Part shown: positions 1-9,439 of the stretch, in pieces
How the letters are laid out: every line of letters begins with the position of its first letter
How positions within the stretch are numbered: the first letter of the stretch is position 1
Position numbers and translations under genes: made by a program
Origin: Pseudomonas azerbaijanoccidentalis
GTDB taxonomy: Bacteria; Pseudomonadota; Gammaproteobacteria; Pseudomonadales; Pseudomonadaceae
Length of the DNA: 64,000 nucleotides
NCBI RefSeq assembly: GCF_019145495.1
Contig: NZ_JAHSTU010000001.1
Location: 434,001-498,000 of the forward strand
Direction: 5' to 3'
Notes under the pieces: model-generated
Told to the model about the DNA's origin: nothing
Databases searched by the model: none
The model's input: only the letters and a program-made list of their open reading frames with translations

Positions 1-2
1 GT

Positions 3-338
3 GCGCCGCAGCGTCCGGGCCTGGTGTTGGTGGGCGATGGCGGTTTCCTCTACACCGCCCAGGAACTGGCCACCGCCGTGGAAGAGCTGGACAGCCCACT
101 GGTGGTATTGCTGTGGAACAACGACGCGCTCGGGCAAATCCGCGACGACATGCTCGGCCTCGATATCGAACCGATCGGCGTACTGCCACGCAATCCGGAT
201 TTCGCTGCCCTGGCCCGTGCGTTCGGTTGCACCGTGAGCCAGCCGCAAAGTTTGGCCGAATTGCAAACCGACCTGCGCCACGGCTTCAAGCGCAACGGCG
301 TGACCCTGATCGAACTCAAGCATGCCTGCGTTCGCTGA
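3..338 (+). CDS. aruI: 2-ketoarginine decarboxylase AruI, C-terminal end (partial)
   Basis: Only the last 111 codons are in the window; the gene begins upstream. The visible part is the C-terminal, thiamine-diphosphate-binding end of an acetolactate-synthase-like decarboxylase: a GDGGF motif is followed about 25 residues later by WNN, the metal and diphosphate-binding signature of the family. The next gene is a convincing aruH, and in Pseudomonas aruI adjoins aruH, so the expected role is decarboxylation of 5-guanidino-2-oxopentanoate (2-ketoarginine) to 4-guanidinobutyraldehyde in the cytosol. Family membership is seen in the sequence; the exact substrate is inferred from the neighbour. An acetolactate-synthase-like enzyme of other specificity cannot be excluded from the fragment alone. 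Confidence 0.75.
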   Translation, partial: APQRPGLVLVGDGGFLYTAQELATAVEELDSPLVVLLWNNDALGQIRDDMLGLDIEPIGVLPRNPDFAALARAFGCTVSQPQSLAELQTDLRHGFKRNGVTLIELKHACVR

Positions 339-357
339 AATAACGTGACACCAGAAT

Positions 358-462
358 CTGTAGCAGCTGCCGAGGTACGAGGCTGCGTCGGGCTGCGAAG
401 CGGCCCCCGAGGGCGGTCCTGCGGACACGCAACGCAGCCTCGTACCTCGGCAGCTGCTACAG
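358..462. repeat. REP-type inverted repeat between aruI and aruH
   Basis: Two long near-perfect arms, starting CTGTAGCAGCTGCCGAGG and ending with its complement CAGCTGCTACAG, surround a GC-rich loop. The same GTAGCAGCTGCCG-type arm recurs near 10028. It fills most of the gap upstream of aruH and could form a strong hairpin in the transcript. Confidence 0.85.
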
Positions 463-487
463 GGATCCTGTTTATAGGAGCAAAGCC

Positions 488-1678
488 ATGCGCTTTTCCG
501 ATCTGACTCAACGTATTGCCGGTGACGGCGCCGCCGCGTGGGACATTCATTACCGCGCCCTGGCGCTGCGCGAACAGGGCGAAGACATTTTGCTGCTGTC
601 CGTGGGCGATCCGGATTTCGACACGCCGCAACCCATCGTGCAGAGCGCCATCGACAGCCTGCTGAACGGCAACACGCACTACGCCGAGGTGCGCGGCAAG
701 CGTGCCCTGCGTGAAGCCATCGCCAAGCGTCATCAACAACGCAGCGGCCAATCCGTTTCGGCGGATCAGGTCACCGTACTGGCCGGGGCGCAGTGCGCGC
801 TGTTCAGCGTGGCCCAGTGCGTACTCAATCCCGGTGACGAAGTGATCGTCGCCGAGCCGATGTACGTCACTTACGAAGCCGTGTTTGGTGCTTGCGGTGC
901 TGTGGTCGTGCCGGTGCCGGTGCGTTCGGAAAACGGTTTTCGCGTGTTGCCCGAAGACGTGGCTGCGCGCATCACACCGCGCACCCGGGCGCTGGCCTTG
1001 AACAGTCCGCACAACCCGTCGGGCGCGAGTTTGCCACGCAACACTTGGGCTGCTTTGGCTGAGCTGTGCATCGGTCACGACCTGTGGCTGATTTCCGATG
1101 AGGTCTACAGCGAACTGCTGTTTGAAGGCGAGCATGTCAGCCCGGCGAGTTTGCCCGGTATGGCCGAGCGCACGGCGACCCTCAACAGTCTGTCGAAATC
1201 CCACGCCATGACCGGTTGGCGCGTCGGTTGGGTGGTGGCGCCGCCATCGCTGGCCGCGCACCTGGAAAACCTTGCGCTGTGCATGCTCTACGGTTCGCCG
1301 GACTTCATTCAGGACGCCGCCGTGGTGGCGCTGGAAAGCAACCTGCCGGAACTGGAAGCGATGCGTGAGGCCTATCGCCAGCGCCGTGATCTGGTGTGTG
1401 ACTCCCTCGCTGATTGCCCCGGCATCCGCGCGCTGAAACCCGATGGCGGGATGTTCGTGATGGTCGACATCCGCGAAACCGGGCTCAGCGCCCAGGCGTT
1501 TGCCGATCGCCTGCTTGATCGCCACGGTGTTTCGGTGCTGGCCGGCGAAGCCTTTGGCCCAAGCGCCGCCGGGCACATTCGCCTGGGGCTGGTGGTCGGT
1601 GCTGAACCGTTGCGCGATGCCTGCCAGCGCATTGCCCATTGTGCCCACGAATTGATGGAGGCCCAGCTTCATGCTTAA
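488..1678 (+). CDS. aruH: Arginine:pyruvate transaminase AruH
   Basis: A 396-residue fold-type I PLP aminotransferase of class I/II. It moves the alpha-amino group of arginine to pyruvate, giving 2-ketoarginine and alanine, the first step of the arginine transaminase pathway. Visible motifs are NSPHNPSG (residues 172-179), SDEVYSE around 203-209 with the PLP-ring Asp, and [12 protein letters not shown] with the Schiff-base Lys237. The N-terminus and long internal stretches agree with what I know of P. aeruginosa AruH. The start is supported by TAGGAG 7-8 bases upstream. It follows aruI and overlaps the aldehyde dehydrogenase by 8 bases, so the two are translationally coupled. A gapless paralogue forms the N-terminal half of the fusion gene at 14048. 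Confidence 0.92.
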   Translation: MRFSDLTQRIAGDGAAAWDIHYRALALREQGEDILLLSVGDPDFDTPQPIVQSAIDSLLNGNTHYAEVRGKRALREAIAKRHQQRSGQSVSADQVTVLAGAQCALFSVAQCVLNPGDEVIVAEPMYVTYEAVFGACGAVVVPVPVRSENGFRVLPEDVAARITPRTRALALNSPHNPSGASLPRNTWAALAELCIGHDLWLISDEVYSELLFEGEHVSPASLPGMAERTATLNSLSKSHAMTGWRVGWVVAPPSLAAHLENLALCMLYGSPDFIQDAAVVALESNLPELEAMREAYRQRRDLVCDSLADCPGIRALKPDGGMFVMVDIRETGLSAQAFADRLLDRHGVSVLAGEAFGPSAAGHIRLGLVVGAEPLRDACQRIAHCAHELMEAQLHA

Positions 1679-3086
1679 CCACAAGACACTGTTTATTGAT
1701 GGCCGTTGGCAAACTCCGTCAGGGAAGGGGACTGCCGAGGTGATCAATCCGGCCACCGAAGAAGTCGCCGGGAGCGTGCCGCTGGGCGATGAGCGCGACG
1801 TCAACAACGCGGTCGCCGCCGCGCGCAAGGCCTTCGAATCCTGGTCGCGCACCCCCGCCAGCGTGCGCGCCGGCTACATCCGCGCACTGGCCGAGCAACT
1901 GCGCAATCGTGCCGACGAGATGGCATCGGTCATCACCGCTGAATTGGGCATGCCGGTGCAGTGGTGCCGCTCGGTGCAAGTGGACGGTCCGATCATCGGC
2001 CTTGAGCAATACGTCGAACTGGCCCACCTGATGGATGAAGTGCGCGAAGTCGGAAACTCGCTGGTGATCCGCGAAGCCGTCGGCGTCTGTGCCTTCATCA
2101 ACCCGTGGAATTACCCGCTGCATCAATTGATCGGCAAACTCGCCCCGGCGTTGGCCGCCGGTTGCACAGTGGTGGTCAAGCCGAGTCAGGAAACACCGCT
2201 GCACGCGTTTTTGCTCGCGCAGATGATCGAAGCCATCGGCCTGCCGGCCGGCGTGTTCAACCTGGTCAGCGGGCCAGGTTCGAAAGTTGGTGAAGCACTG
2301 GCCAAACACCCCGACGTCGACATGGTTTCGTTCACCGGCTCCACCGGCGCTGGCGTGCGCGTGGCGCAAGCGGCGGCGCCTTCGGTGAAAAGGGTGTGCC
2401 TGGAACTCGGCGGCAAGTCGCCGCTGCTGATCGCTGAGGATGCCGACCTGGCTGCGGCGGTGCGCTACGGCGTGCAGGACGTGATGATCAATTCCGGACA
2501 AACCTGCACCGCGTTGACTCGCATGCTGCTGCCGGCCAATCGTTATGCCGAAGCCGTTGAATTGGCGCTCACTGAAACCCTGAGCCTGCGCATGGGCGAT
2601 CCACTCGACCCGCAAAGTTTCCTCGGCCCGATGTGTTCGGCCGGGCAAAAACGCACCGTGCTCGATTACATCAAGGTCGGTCAGCAGGAAGGTGCGCGTC
2701 TGCTGTGCGGCGGTGACACGCCGGCAGCGTTTGAGCGCGGCTTTTATGTCAGCCCGACGCTGTTTGCCGACGTCGACAACCGCATGCGCATCGCCCAGGA
2801 AGAGGTCTTCGGCCCGGTGCTGTGCCTGATTCCGTACAGCGATGAAGCGCAGGCGATCCAGATCGCCAACGACTCGCCATTCGGCCTGTCCAGCGGTGTG
2901 TGGGCCGGCAGTGCCGAGCGGGCCTTGCACCTGGGACGGCAGCTGCGCGCCGGCCAGTGCTTTCTCAATGGCGCGGCGTTCAATTATCAGGCGCCGTTCG
3001 GTGGCTACAAACAATCGGGCAATGGCCGGGAGTGGGGGGAAGAAGGGCTGAATGAATTCGTTGAAGTGAAGGCGATCCAGGTGTGA
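1671..3086 (+). CDS. NAD(P)-dependent aldehyde dehydrogenase, probably 4-guanidinobutyraldehyde oxidation
   Basis: 471 residues, the usual length for the ALDH superfamily. The catalytic set is intact: PWN with Asn147, LELGGKSP with the general base Glu245, and NSGQTCT with the nucleophile Cys279; FTGSTGAG (221-228) is the cofactor-binding loop. The start codon lies inside the end of aruH, so co-translation is likely. After AruH and AruI, the expected substrate is 4-guanidinobutyraldehyde, oxidised to 4-guanidinobutyrate, the step done by KauB in P. aeruginosa. The family is certain; the substrate is inferred from operon position only. Confidence 0.85.
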   Translation: MLNHKTLFIDGRWQTPSGKGTAEVINPATEEVAGSVPLGDERDVNNAVAAARKAFESWSRTPASVRAGYIRALAEQLRNRADEMASVITAELGMPVQWCRSVQVDGPIIGLEQYVELAHLMDEVREVGNSLVIREAVGVCAFINPWNYPLHQLIGKLAPALAAGCTVVVKPSQETPLHAFLLAQMIEAIGLPAGVFNLVSGPGSKVGEALAKHPDVDMVSFTGSTGAGVRVAQAAAPSVKRVCLELGGKSPLLIAEDADLAAAVRYGVQDVMINSGQTCTALTRMLLPANRYAEAVELALTETLSLRMGDPLDPQSFLGPMCSAGQKRTVLDYIKVGQQEGARLLCGGDTPAAFERGFYVSPTLFADVDNRMRIAQEEVFGPVLCLIPYSDEAQAIQIANDSPFGLSSGVWAGSAERALHLGRQLRAGQCFLNGAAFNYQAPFGGYKQSGNGREWGEEGLNEFVEVKAIQV

Positions 3087-3110
3087 CCGTTGGCGATTCA
3101 AACGTTGTAC

Positions 3111-3135
3111 GCACCGGGCCATGGCCCGGTGCTTT
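3111..3135 (+). terminator. Putative intrinsic terminator after the arginine operon
   Basis: GCACCGGGCC and its exact complement GGCCCGGTGC, separated by two bases (AT), are followed by TTT. It lies 25 bases past the aldehyde dehydrogenase stop and before the next operon. The T-tract is short, so termination may be partial. Confidence 0.6.
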
Positions 3136-3184
3136 GCGTGGCTTTGAATTGGTATTCCATTAGCGTTTGATCAGGGGCAATGCA

Positions 3185-4786
3185 ATGAGCGATAACAAAA
3201 ACAAGATTACTCAAGCGAACCATGAACTCAGCTTCCCGCGCAGAGACTTCCTGAAGTACAGCGCGACAGCGGCTGCGGTGGCCGGGGCGTTCTCCATGGG
3301 CCTGCCGTTTGGCGCGTTCGCCGGCGAAGCCACCCCCAAACCTGGCGGCGTCCTGCGCCTGGGTCTGGCTGGGGGCAGCACCACGGATTCCAGGGACCCG
3401 GGCTCGTGGGCCGACACCTTCACCTTCGTCGGTTTCTCGGCGGTCTATAACACCCTCACCGAAATTGCCGTCGACGGCACGGCGATCCCCGAACTGGCCG
3501 AGAGCTGGACCTCAACGCCCGATGCACGTATCTGGACCTTCAAAATCCGGCCCGGCGTGACCTTCCACAACGGCAAAACCCTGGACGCCAATGACGTGGT
3601 GGCGTCGATCCAGCATCACCTGGGCGAACAATCCACCTCGGCGGCCAAAACCGTGCTCGGCGATGTCGCCAAGGTCAGCGCCAGTGGCAGCGACAGCGTG
3701 GTGTTCGAACTGAAGTCGGGCAACGCCGATTTCTCCTATGTGGTCGCCGATTATCACCTGGCGATCATGCCGAGCAAGGACGGCGTGCCTGACTGGAAGG
3801 CCGGCGTCGGCACCGGCGGTTATCGCCTCAAGGACTTCGAACCGGGCGTGCGCATGACCCTGGAACGCAGCCCGGACTACTGGAAACCGGGGCGCGCGCA
3901 TTTCGCCAGCGCCGAACTGATCGCCATTGCCGACGGTGCAGCGCGGGTCAACGCGCTGGTCACCGGGCAAGTGGACGTGATCAACAAGGTCGACCTGAAA
4001 ACCGTGGCGTTGCTCAAGCGCAACCCGAACCTGGTGATCGAAGAAACCAAAGGCGCGCAGCACTACACCTTCCCGATGCTGACCGACAGCCAGGTGTTCC
4101 AGAACAACGACGTACGCCTGGCGATGAAGCACGCAATCAACCGCGAAACCCTGTTGGCGTCGGTGCTTCACGGCTATGGCCTGGTGGGCAACGACCACCC
4201 GATCCAGCCGGGCAGCCGCTTCATCAACACGGCGCTGGAGCAGCGCACCTACGATCCGGACAAGTCGCGTTTCTACCTGAAAAAGGCCGGTATGGATTCG
4301 CTCAAGGTCCGCCTGCAAGCCTCCGACGCGGCGTATACCGGCGCGGTTGACGCTTCGGTGCTGTTCAAGGAGCAAGCGCGCGCGGCCGGGATCGACATCG
4401 ACGTGGTGCGTGAACCGGCCGATGGGTTCTTCTCCAATGTGTGGATGAAGCAACCGTTCACCACCTCGTTCTGGTACAGCAGCCTGACGGCCGACCGCAT
4501 GTTCAGCATCGGTTACGCCAAAGGCGCGGCGTGGAACGAAACCCATTGGGACAATCCGCGTTTTAACCAATTGCTCAACGCCGCCCGTGGCGAGATGAAC
4601 GAACCGCTGCGCCGCGAGATGTACAACGAAATGCAGGGGCTGTGCCGCGACGAGGGCGGGGCGATTGTTCCGTTGTTTGCCAGCTCTGTGGCAGCGCGAT
4701 CCAACCGCGTGGTGCACGGCGGGCAGACGGCGCCGTATGGCGAGCTGGATGGGTTGCGGGTGATTGAGCGGTGGTGGCAGGCGTGA
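3185..4786 (+). CDS. Peptide/nickel-type ABC transporter substrate-binding protein (SBP family 5), Tat-exported
   Basis: 533 residues. Residues 19-20 are the twin arginines of FPRRDFLKYSATAAA, followed by a hydrophobic stretch and an A-F-A-G cleavage region near 47, so export by the Tat route is predicted. The mature part has the family-5 layout (dipeptide, oligopeptide or nickel binders): an N-terminal VYNTLTEI segment, FKIRPGVTFHNGKTLDANDVVASI, and a C-terminal EMQGLCRDEGGAIVPLF. An in-frame TTG at 3167 could extend the protein by six residues, but AGGGG sits at proper distance before ATG 3185. It heads an operon with two permeases and a double ATPase, so it is the periplasmic receptor of that importer. 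The ligand cannot be told from sequence. Confidence 0.87.
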   Translation: MSDNKNKITQANHELSFPRRDFLKYSATAAAVAGAFSMGLPFGAFAGEATPKPGGVLRLGLAGGSTTDSRDPGSWADTFTFVGFSAVYNTLTEIAVDGTAIPELAESWTSTPDARIWTFKIRPGVTFHNGKTLDANDVVASIQHHLGEQSTSAAKTVLGDVAKVSASGSDSVVFELKSGNADFSYVVADYHLAIMPSKDGVPDWKAGVGTGGYRLKDFEPGVRMTLERSPDYWKPGRAHFASAELIAIADGAARVNALVTGQVDVINKVDLKTVALLKRNPNLVIEETKGAQHYTFPMLTDSQVFQNNDVRLAMKHAINRETLLASVLHGYGLVGNDHPIQPGSRFINTALEQRTYDPDKSRFYLKKAGMDSLKVRLQASDAAYTGAVDASVLFKEQARAAGIDIDVVREPADGFFSNVWMKQPFTTSFWYSSLTADRMFSIGYAKGAAWNETHWDNPRFNQLLNAARGEMNEPLRREMYNEMQGLCRDEGGAIVPLFASSVAARSNRVVHGGQTAPYGELDGLRVIERWWQA

Positions 4787-4815
4787 AACTTCGACCTATC
4801 AACCCATGAAGATCC

Positions 4816-4907
4816 CTGTGGGAGCGGGCTTGCCCGCGATGGCGTCGTATCAGTCGACATAGATGTTGGCTGACCTATCGCTATCGCTGGCAAGCCAGCT
4901 CCCACAG
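4816..4907. repeat. REP pair (BIME-like) between binding protein and permease
   Basis: The arms CTGTGGGAGCGGGCTTGC and GCTGGCAAGCCAGCTCCCACAG face each other across about 50 bases. This is the classic Pseudomonas intergenic palindrome and may lower expression of the downstream permease relative to the binding protein. Confidence 0.9.
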
Positions 4908-4954
4908 TGGAATTTGCAATCTTCACCAGCGTGCCCAATTCAAGGAACCGCACG

Positions 4955-5914
4955 ATGAGAAGTATTTTCAAGCTGTTAGGGCAGCGCTTGGCCTTGGGCC
5001 TGCTGTCGCTGTTCGCCGTATCGGTGATTATCTTTCTCGCCGTCGGCCTGCTCCCGGGCGATATCGCCCAGGCCATGCTCGGCCAGTCGGCCACCCCAGA
5101 AACAGTGGCAGCTTATCGCGCGCAACTGGGCCTGGATTTGCCGCCGCTGACCCGTTTCGGCCACTGGATCTGGCAATTGCTGCACGGCGATCTCGGCGTA
5201 TCACTGGCCAACCAGCGGCCCATCGCCGAACTGGTTGCCAGCCGCTTGGGCAACACCTTCAGCCTCGCCTTGTTGGCGGCGCTGGTGTCCGTGCCATTGG
5301 CGTTGCTGCTGGGCATGCTCGCCGCGTTGTACCGCAACAGTTGGTTCGACCGCTTGCTCAACACCTCGGCCCTGAGCGCGGTGTCGTTCCCCGAGTTCTT
5401 TGTCGCTTACATCTTGATTTTGGTGTTCGCGGTGAAGGTCAACTGGTTCCCGAGCATTTCCAACCTGGCACCGGACGCCTCGCTGGGCACGATACTGGAA
5501 CGCTCGGTATTGCCGGTGGCGACCCTCAGCCTGGTGGTGATTGCACAGATGATGCGCATGACCCGCGCTTCCCTGATCAACCTGCTGGCCAGCCCCTACA
5601 TCGAAATGGCCCGGCTCAAAGGCATCAGCCAGTCGCGGATCATCTTCCGCCACGCGCTGCCCAACGCGTTGGCGCCGATCGTCAACGTCGTCGCATTGAA
5701 CCTGGCGTATCTGGTGGTCGGCGTGGTGGTGGTCGAGGTGGTGTTCGTGTATCCGGGGCTTGGCCAGTTGCTGGTCGACTCGGTCGCCAAACGCGACATC
5801 CCGGTGGTGCAGGCGTGCAGCCTGATCTTCGCCGCGACTTACATCCTGCTCAATACCAGCGCCGACGTGCTGTCGATTGCCAGCAATCCACGCTTGATGC
5901 ATCCGAAGGGGTAA
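4955..5914 (+). CDS. ABC transporter permease, DppB/OppB type
   Basis: 319 residues with six predicted membrane segments. The cytoplasmic EAA-like loop EMARLKGISQSRIIFRHALPNAL (about residues 220-240) contacts the ATPase. The reading frame is open back to 4907, inside the REP element, but AAGGA 9 bases before ATG 4955 and the start MRSIFKLLGQRLALG, typical of the family, fix the start. It forms the inner-membrane channel with the next permease. Confidence 0.88.
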   Translation: MRSIFKLLGQRLALGLLSLFAVSVIIFLAVGLLPGDIAQAMLGQSATPETVAAYRAQLGLDLPPLTRFGHWIWQLLHGDLGVSLANQRPIAELVASRLGNTFSLALLAALVSVPLALLLGMLAALYRNSWFDRLLNTSALSAVSFPEFFVAYILILVFAVKVNWFPSISNLAPDASLGTILERSVLPVATLSLVVIAQMMRMTRASLINLLASPYIEMARLKGISQSRIIFRHALPNALAPIVNVVALNLAYLVVGVVVVEVVFVYPGLGQLLVDSVAKRDIPVVQACSLIFAATYILLNTSADVLSIASNPRLMHPKG

Positions 5915-5918
5915 GACC

Positions 5919-6746
5919 ATGGGCCTGTTGAAACAGTTGTGGCGGGCGCCACTGAGCGCCAAGTTCGGGTTACTGATCATTGTGTTGTACATCCTGGTGG
6001 CACTGTTCGCGCCGGTGCTGGCGCCGTTCGGGGAAACCCAGGTGGTGGGTGAGGGCTTTGCGCCCTGGGGCGGTCAGTTCCTTTTAGGCACCGATAACCT
6101 GGGGCGCGACATGTTCAGCCGTTTGGTCTACGGCGCACGCAATACCCTGGGCATTGCGTTCCTGACCACGGTGCTGGCGTTCTTGCTTGGCGGCACGTGC
6201 GGTTTGATCGCGGCGATCAAGGGCGGTTGGGTTGATCAAGGGTTGTCGCGGGTGGTGGACATCCTGATGGCGATCCCGCAACTGATCTTCGCCTTGCTGA
6301 TCCTCAGCGTGGTCGGCACCACGGCGACATCGCTGGTGCTGGTGATTGCGCTGCTGGATGCAACACGGGTGTTTCGCCTGTCCCGCGCCGTGGCGATGAA
6401 CGTGGTGGTGCAGGACTTCGTCGAAGCCGCCCGGCTGCGCGGTGAAGGCCTGTATTGGCTGGTCACCCGCGAAGTACTGCCAAACGCAGCGGCGCCGTTG
6501 ATTGCCGAATTCGGCTTGCGCTTCTGCTTCGTGTTCCTGTTCATCAGTGCGCTGTCGTTTCTCGGCCTGGGCATTCAACCGCCGACTGCCGACTGGGGCA
6601 GCATGGTGCGTGACAACGCCGTACTGATCACCTTCGGTGACATCAGCCCGTTGCTGCCCGCCCTGGCCGTGGCGTTGATCACGGTCAGCGTCAACTTCGT
6701 CGTCGACTGGATGCTGCACAAATCCAGCGGACTCAAGGAATGCTGA
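5919..6746 (+). CDS. ABC transporter permease, DppC/OppC type
   Basis: 275 residues. The N-terminal region carries the GTDNLGRDMFSRLVYGAR motif characteristic of the C-type subunit of peptide importers, and the EAA loop EAARLRGEGLYWLVTREVLPNAA lies near residues 168-190. It starts four bases after the previous permease stop and ends just before the ATPase gene, so the three form one operon. Together the two permeases form a heterodimeric channel for a peptide-like or metal-chelate ligand. Confidence 0.88.
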   Translation: MGLLKQLWRAPLSAKFGLLIIVLYILVALFAPVLAPFGETQVVGEGFAPWGGQFLLGTDNLGRDMFSRLVYGARNTLGIAFLTTVLAFLLGGTCGLIAAIKGGWVDQGLSRVVDILMAIPQLIFALLILSVVGTTATSLVLVIALLDATRVFRLSRAVAMNVVVQDFVEAARLRGEGLYWLVTREVLPNAAAPLIAEFGLRFCFVFLFISALSFLGLGIQPPTADWGSMVRDNAVLITFGDISPLLPALAVALITVSVNFVVDWMLHKSSGLKEC

Positions 6747-6748
6747 AC

Positions 6749-8392
6749 ATGACAACTTCAAAACCTTTGCTGGAAATCCGTGACCTGCACATCGAAGGTC
6801 ATTACGAAGACGCCTGGCATCCGCTGATCAAGGGCATCGACCTGACCTTGCAACGCGGAGAGGTGCTTGGGTTGATCGGTGAGTCTGGCGCGGGCAAGTC
6901 GACGCTTGGCTTGTCGGCTATGGGCTACACCCGTGACGGTTGCCGGATCACCGGAGGCTCGGTGCATTTCGACGGCATCGATTTGCTCAAGGCCAAACCC
7001 GATGCCCTGCGCAAATTGCGCGGTTTGCGCATTGCCTATGTGGCACAGAGCGCAGCGGCCTCGTTCAACCCGGCCCATCGGCTGATCGATCAACACGTGG
7101 AAACCGCCGTCAAGAACGGCGGCATGAGCCGTGAACAGGCCATGCGCGAAGCGGTGGAACTGTACCGCGTGCTGCGCCTGCCCAATCCCGAAACCATCGG
7201 CCAACGCTATCCGCATCAGGTCTCCGGCGGCCAGTTGCAGCGGGTGATGACCGCGATGGCCATGGCCTGCCACCCGGACCTGATCATCTTCGACGAACCG
7301 ACCACCGCGCTCGACGTCACCACGCAGATCGAAGTGCTGGCGGCGATACGCGATGCGGTGGCCACCTACGGCAGCGCCGCGATCTACATCAGCCATGACC
7401 TGGCGGTGGTCGCGCAAATGGCCGACCGGATCATGGTGTTGCGCCACGGCAAACTGGTCGAAGAGGCCGAAACCCGCAAGATGCTCGGCGACCCGCAGGA
7501 GGATTACACCAAGTCGCTGTGGGCGGTGCGCAGCTTCCGCACCGAGCCCAAGGCATTGCCACAGCAGGAACAGCCGCTACTGGAATTGCGCAAGAGTTGC
7601 GCCAGTTACGGCCACCAACCGGTGCTGCATGATGTTTCGCTGAAGCTTTATCGCGGGCAGACCCTGGCAGTGATCGGCGAGTCCGGCAGTGGCAAGAGCT
7701 CTACGGCGCGCTTGATCACCGGCTTGCTGCCACCGACGTATGGCGAGGTACTGTATGACGGCCACCCGTTGCCCGCGGACTTTCGTCAGCGCAGCAAGGA
7801 GCAACTGCGGCGCATCCAGATGATTTACCAGATCCCGGACACGGCATTGAACCCGCGCCAACGCATCGTCGATATCATCGGTCGCCCGCTGACCTTTTAT
7901 CTGGGCCTCAAAGGCAAGGCCATGCGCGCCCGGGTCGCCGAGTTGCTGGAGATGATTGAACTGGACCCGGCAACGTTCATGGAGCGTCAGCCCCGGGAGT
8001 TGTCCGGCGGACAGAAACAACGCATCTGCATTGCCAGGGCACTGGCGGCCGACCCACAATTGATCATCTGCGATGAAGTGACCTCTGCCCTCGACCAACT
8101 GGTGGCTGAAGGTGTGCTCAAGTTGCTCAACCGCATTCAACAACAGCTTGGCGTTGCCTACCTGTTCATCACCCATGACGTCGCCACGGTGCGGGCGATT
8201 GCCGATGAAGTGCTGGTGATGCAACGGGGCAGGGTGGTCGACCACGGCTCGCGCAGCCAGATTTTCACGCCACCGCATCAGGACTACACCGGACTGCTGT
8301 TCTCCTCCGAACCGCAAATGGACCCGGACTGGCTCGACCGCTTGTTGGCCAGCCGCGGCACGAATTCAAACCCTACGCTGGAAAAAGTCTAA
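6749..8392 (+). CDS. Double ATP-binding subunit of the peptide-type ABC importer (DppD-DppF fusion)
   Basis: 547 residues containing two complete ATPase domains. The first has Walker [10 protein letters not shown] (44-52), signature VSGGQLQRV and Walker [13 protein letters not shown]; the second, from about residue 280, has [24 protein letters not shown] and [12 protein letters not shown]. The second domain has Val after the catalytic Glu (DEV instead of DEP), a small deviation. Most peptide importers use two separate genes; fused forms are common in this sub-group. ATG 6740 overlaps the permease stop, but AAGGA at 6735-6739 lies directly against it, so ATG 6749 is the better start. Confidence 0.87.
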   Translation: MTTSKPLLEIRDLHIEGHYEDAWHPLIKGIDLTLQRGEVLGLIGESGAGKSTLGLSAMGYTRDGCRITGGSVHFDGIDLLKAKPDALRKLRGLRIAYVAQSAAASFNPAHRLIDQHVETAVKNGGMSREQAMREAVELYRVLRLPNPETIGQRYPHQVSGGQLQRVMTAMAMACHPDLIIFDEPTTALDVTTQIEVLAAIRDAVATYGSAAIYISHDLAVVAQMADRIMVLRHGKLVEEAETRKMLGDPQEDYTKSLWAVRSFRTEPKALPQQEQPLLELRKSCASYGHQPVLHDVSLKLYRGQTLAVIGESGSGKSSTARLITGLLPPTYGEVLYDGHPLPADFRQRSKEQLRRIQMIYQIPDTALNPRQRIVDIIGRPLTFYLGLKGKAMRARVAELLEMIELDPATFMERQPRELSGGQKQRICIARALAADPQLIICDEVTSALDQLVAEGVLKLLNRIQQQLGVAYLFITHDVATVRAIADEVLVMQRGRVVDHGSRSQIFTPPHQDYTGLLFSSEPQMDPDWLDRLLASRGTNSNPTLEKV

Positions 8393-8401
8393 GGAGCCAC
8401 C

Positions 8402-9109
8402 ATGAAAGTATTGATCGTCCACGCTCACCCGGAACCAAAGTCCTTCACCGCTGCACTGCGCGATCAGGCGGTCGCCACCCTTGAAGCCCAAGGCCATGAA
8501 GTGCAGGTCAGCGATCTGTACAAAATGAACTGGAACCCGGTGGCCAGCGACGCGGACTTCTCGAATCGGGAGAATCCTGAGTACCTGGTCTATGCGCTGG
8601 AACAGCGTCTGGGCGTGAAAAGCCAATCGCTGGCTGCCGACATCCAGGCTGAACTGGATAAGCTGCTGTGGGCCGACCTGCTGATCCTCAACTTTCCGAT
8701 CTTCTGGTTCTCCGCCCCGGCCATGCTCAAGGGCTGGATCGACCGAGTGCTGGTGTCAGGTATCTGTTATGGCGGCAAGCGTTTCTACGATCAGGGTGGT
8801 TTGGCCGGCAAGAAAGCGCTGGTGACAGTAACCTTGGGCGGGCGCGAACACATGTTTGGCGACGGCGCGATTCATGGTCCGTTGGAGGACATGTTGCGGC
8901 CGATTTTGCGTGGTACTTTGGCTTATGTTGGTTTCGATGTGCTGGAACCGTTCGTGGCCTGGCATGTGCCCTACATCACTGAAGAGGCGCGCCAGCAATT
9001 TCTGGTCGATTACGCCCACCGGCTGCAGCATCTGAGTGATGACCAGCCGCTGGCGTTTCCGAAACTGGCGCAGTTCGACGACAAGCTCTATCCACTGACC
9101 ACAGCCTGA
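8402..9109 (+). CDS. NAD(P)H:quinone oxidoreductase-like flavoprotein (Flavodoxin_2 fold)
   Basis: 235 residues with the NQO/KefF/MdaB-type signature: VLIVHAHPEPKSF at the N-terminus (FMN or FAD phosphate site) and NFPIFWFSAPAMLKGWIDRV (flavin and quinone site) around residues 98-117, with VTLGGREHMFGDGA near 142. It starts nine bases after the transporter ATPase stop, with AAGGAG in front, and so is part of the importer operon. It probably reduces a quinone-like or electrophilic compound brought in by the transporter, but that link is inference. Cytosolic; no signal peptide. Confidence 0.8.
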   Translation: MKVLIVHAHPEPKSFTAALRDQAVATLEAQGHEVQVSDLYKMNWNPVASDADFSNRENPEYLVYALEQRLGVKSQSLAADIQAELDKLLWADLLILNFPIFWFSAPAMLKGWIDRVLVSGICYGGKRFYDQGGLAGKKALVTVTLGGREHMFGDGAIHGPLEDMLRPILRGTLAYVGFDVLEPFVAWHVPYITEEARQQFLVDYAHRLQHLSDDQPLAFPKLAQFDDKLYPLTTA

Positions 9110-9123
9110 CCGATCCACACCCC

Positions 9124-9207
9124 CTGTAGGAGCTGCCGAAGGCTGCGATCTTTTGACTTTGTTTTTAAAGCAAGATCACAAGATCGCAGCCTTCGGCAGC
9201 TCCTACG
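9124..9207. repeat. REP palindrome in the 330-base gap after the quinone reductase
   Basis: The arms TGTAGGAGCTGCCGAAGG and CCTTCGGCAGCTCCTAC enclose the inner repeat GCGATCTT...AAGATCGC. The rest of the gap (9208-9439) holds an isolated half-REP (ATGTGGGAGC near 9251) and the leader of the next gene; nothing else is recognisable there. Confidence 0.85.
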
Positions 9208-9439
9208 GGGTTGGGCGGTGTTTCCATCTCTGGTGTCACACCACAAATCCATGTGGGAGCTTTGCTGCAAATCCCCCACCATTGTTCTGAATACGCAAAC
9301 ACTGAAGTCGCCGAGAATGGAATTGTTGGTGCAGTGGCTGGCTTGTAGCCTCCATTACGCCGAACACCACGATCCGCCAACGGTCGGGTGGTGAACTACA
9401 ATCTTTCAGGCGTGAATCACGCTCATTGCGGAGGTCATC

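Noticed and set aside
50..1852. Long minus-strand open frame (600 codons) over aruI-aruH, and 1719-3122 over the aldehyde dehydrogenase
   Set aside because: The plus-strand genes show intact catalytic motifs; the antisense translations are low-complexity and unlike any family.
3121..3137. Sigma-54-like TGGCCCGGTGCTTTGC before the peptide importer
   Set aside because: Spacing is GG-N11-GC and the sequence is the right arm of a terminator-like hairpin.
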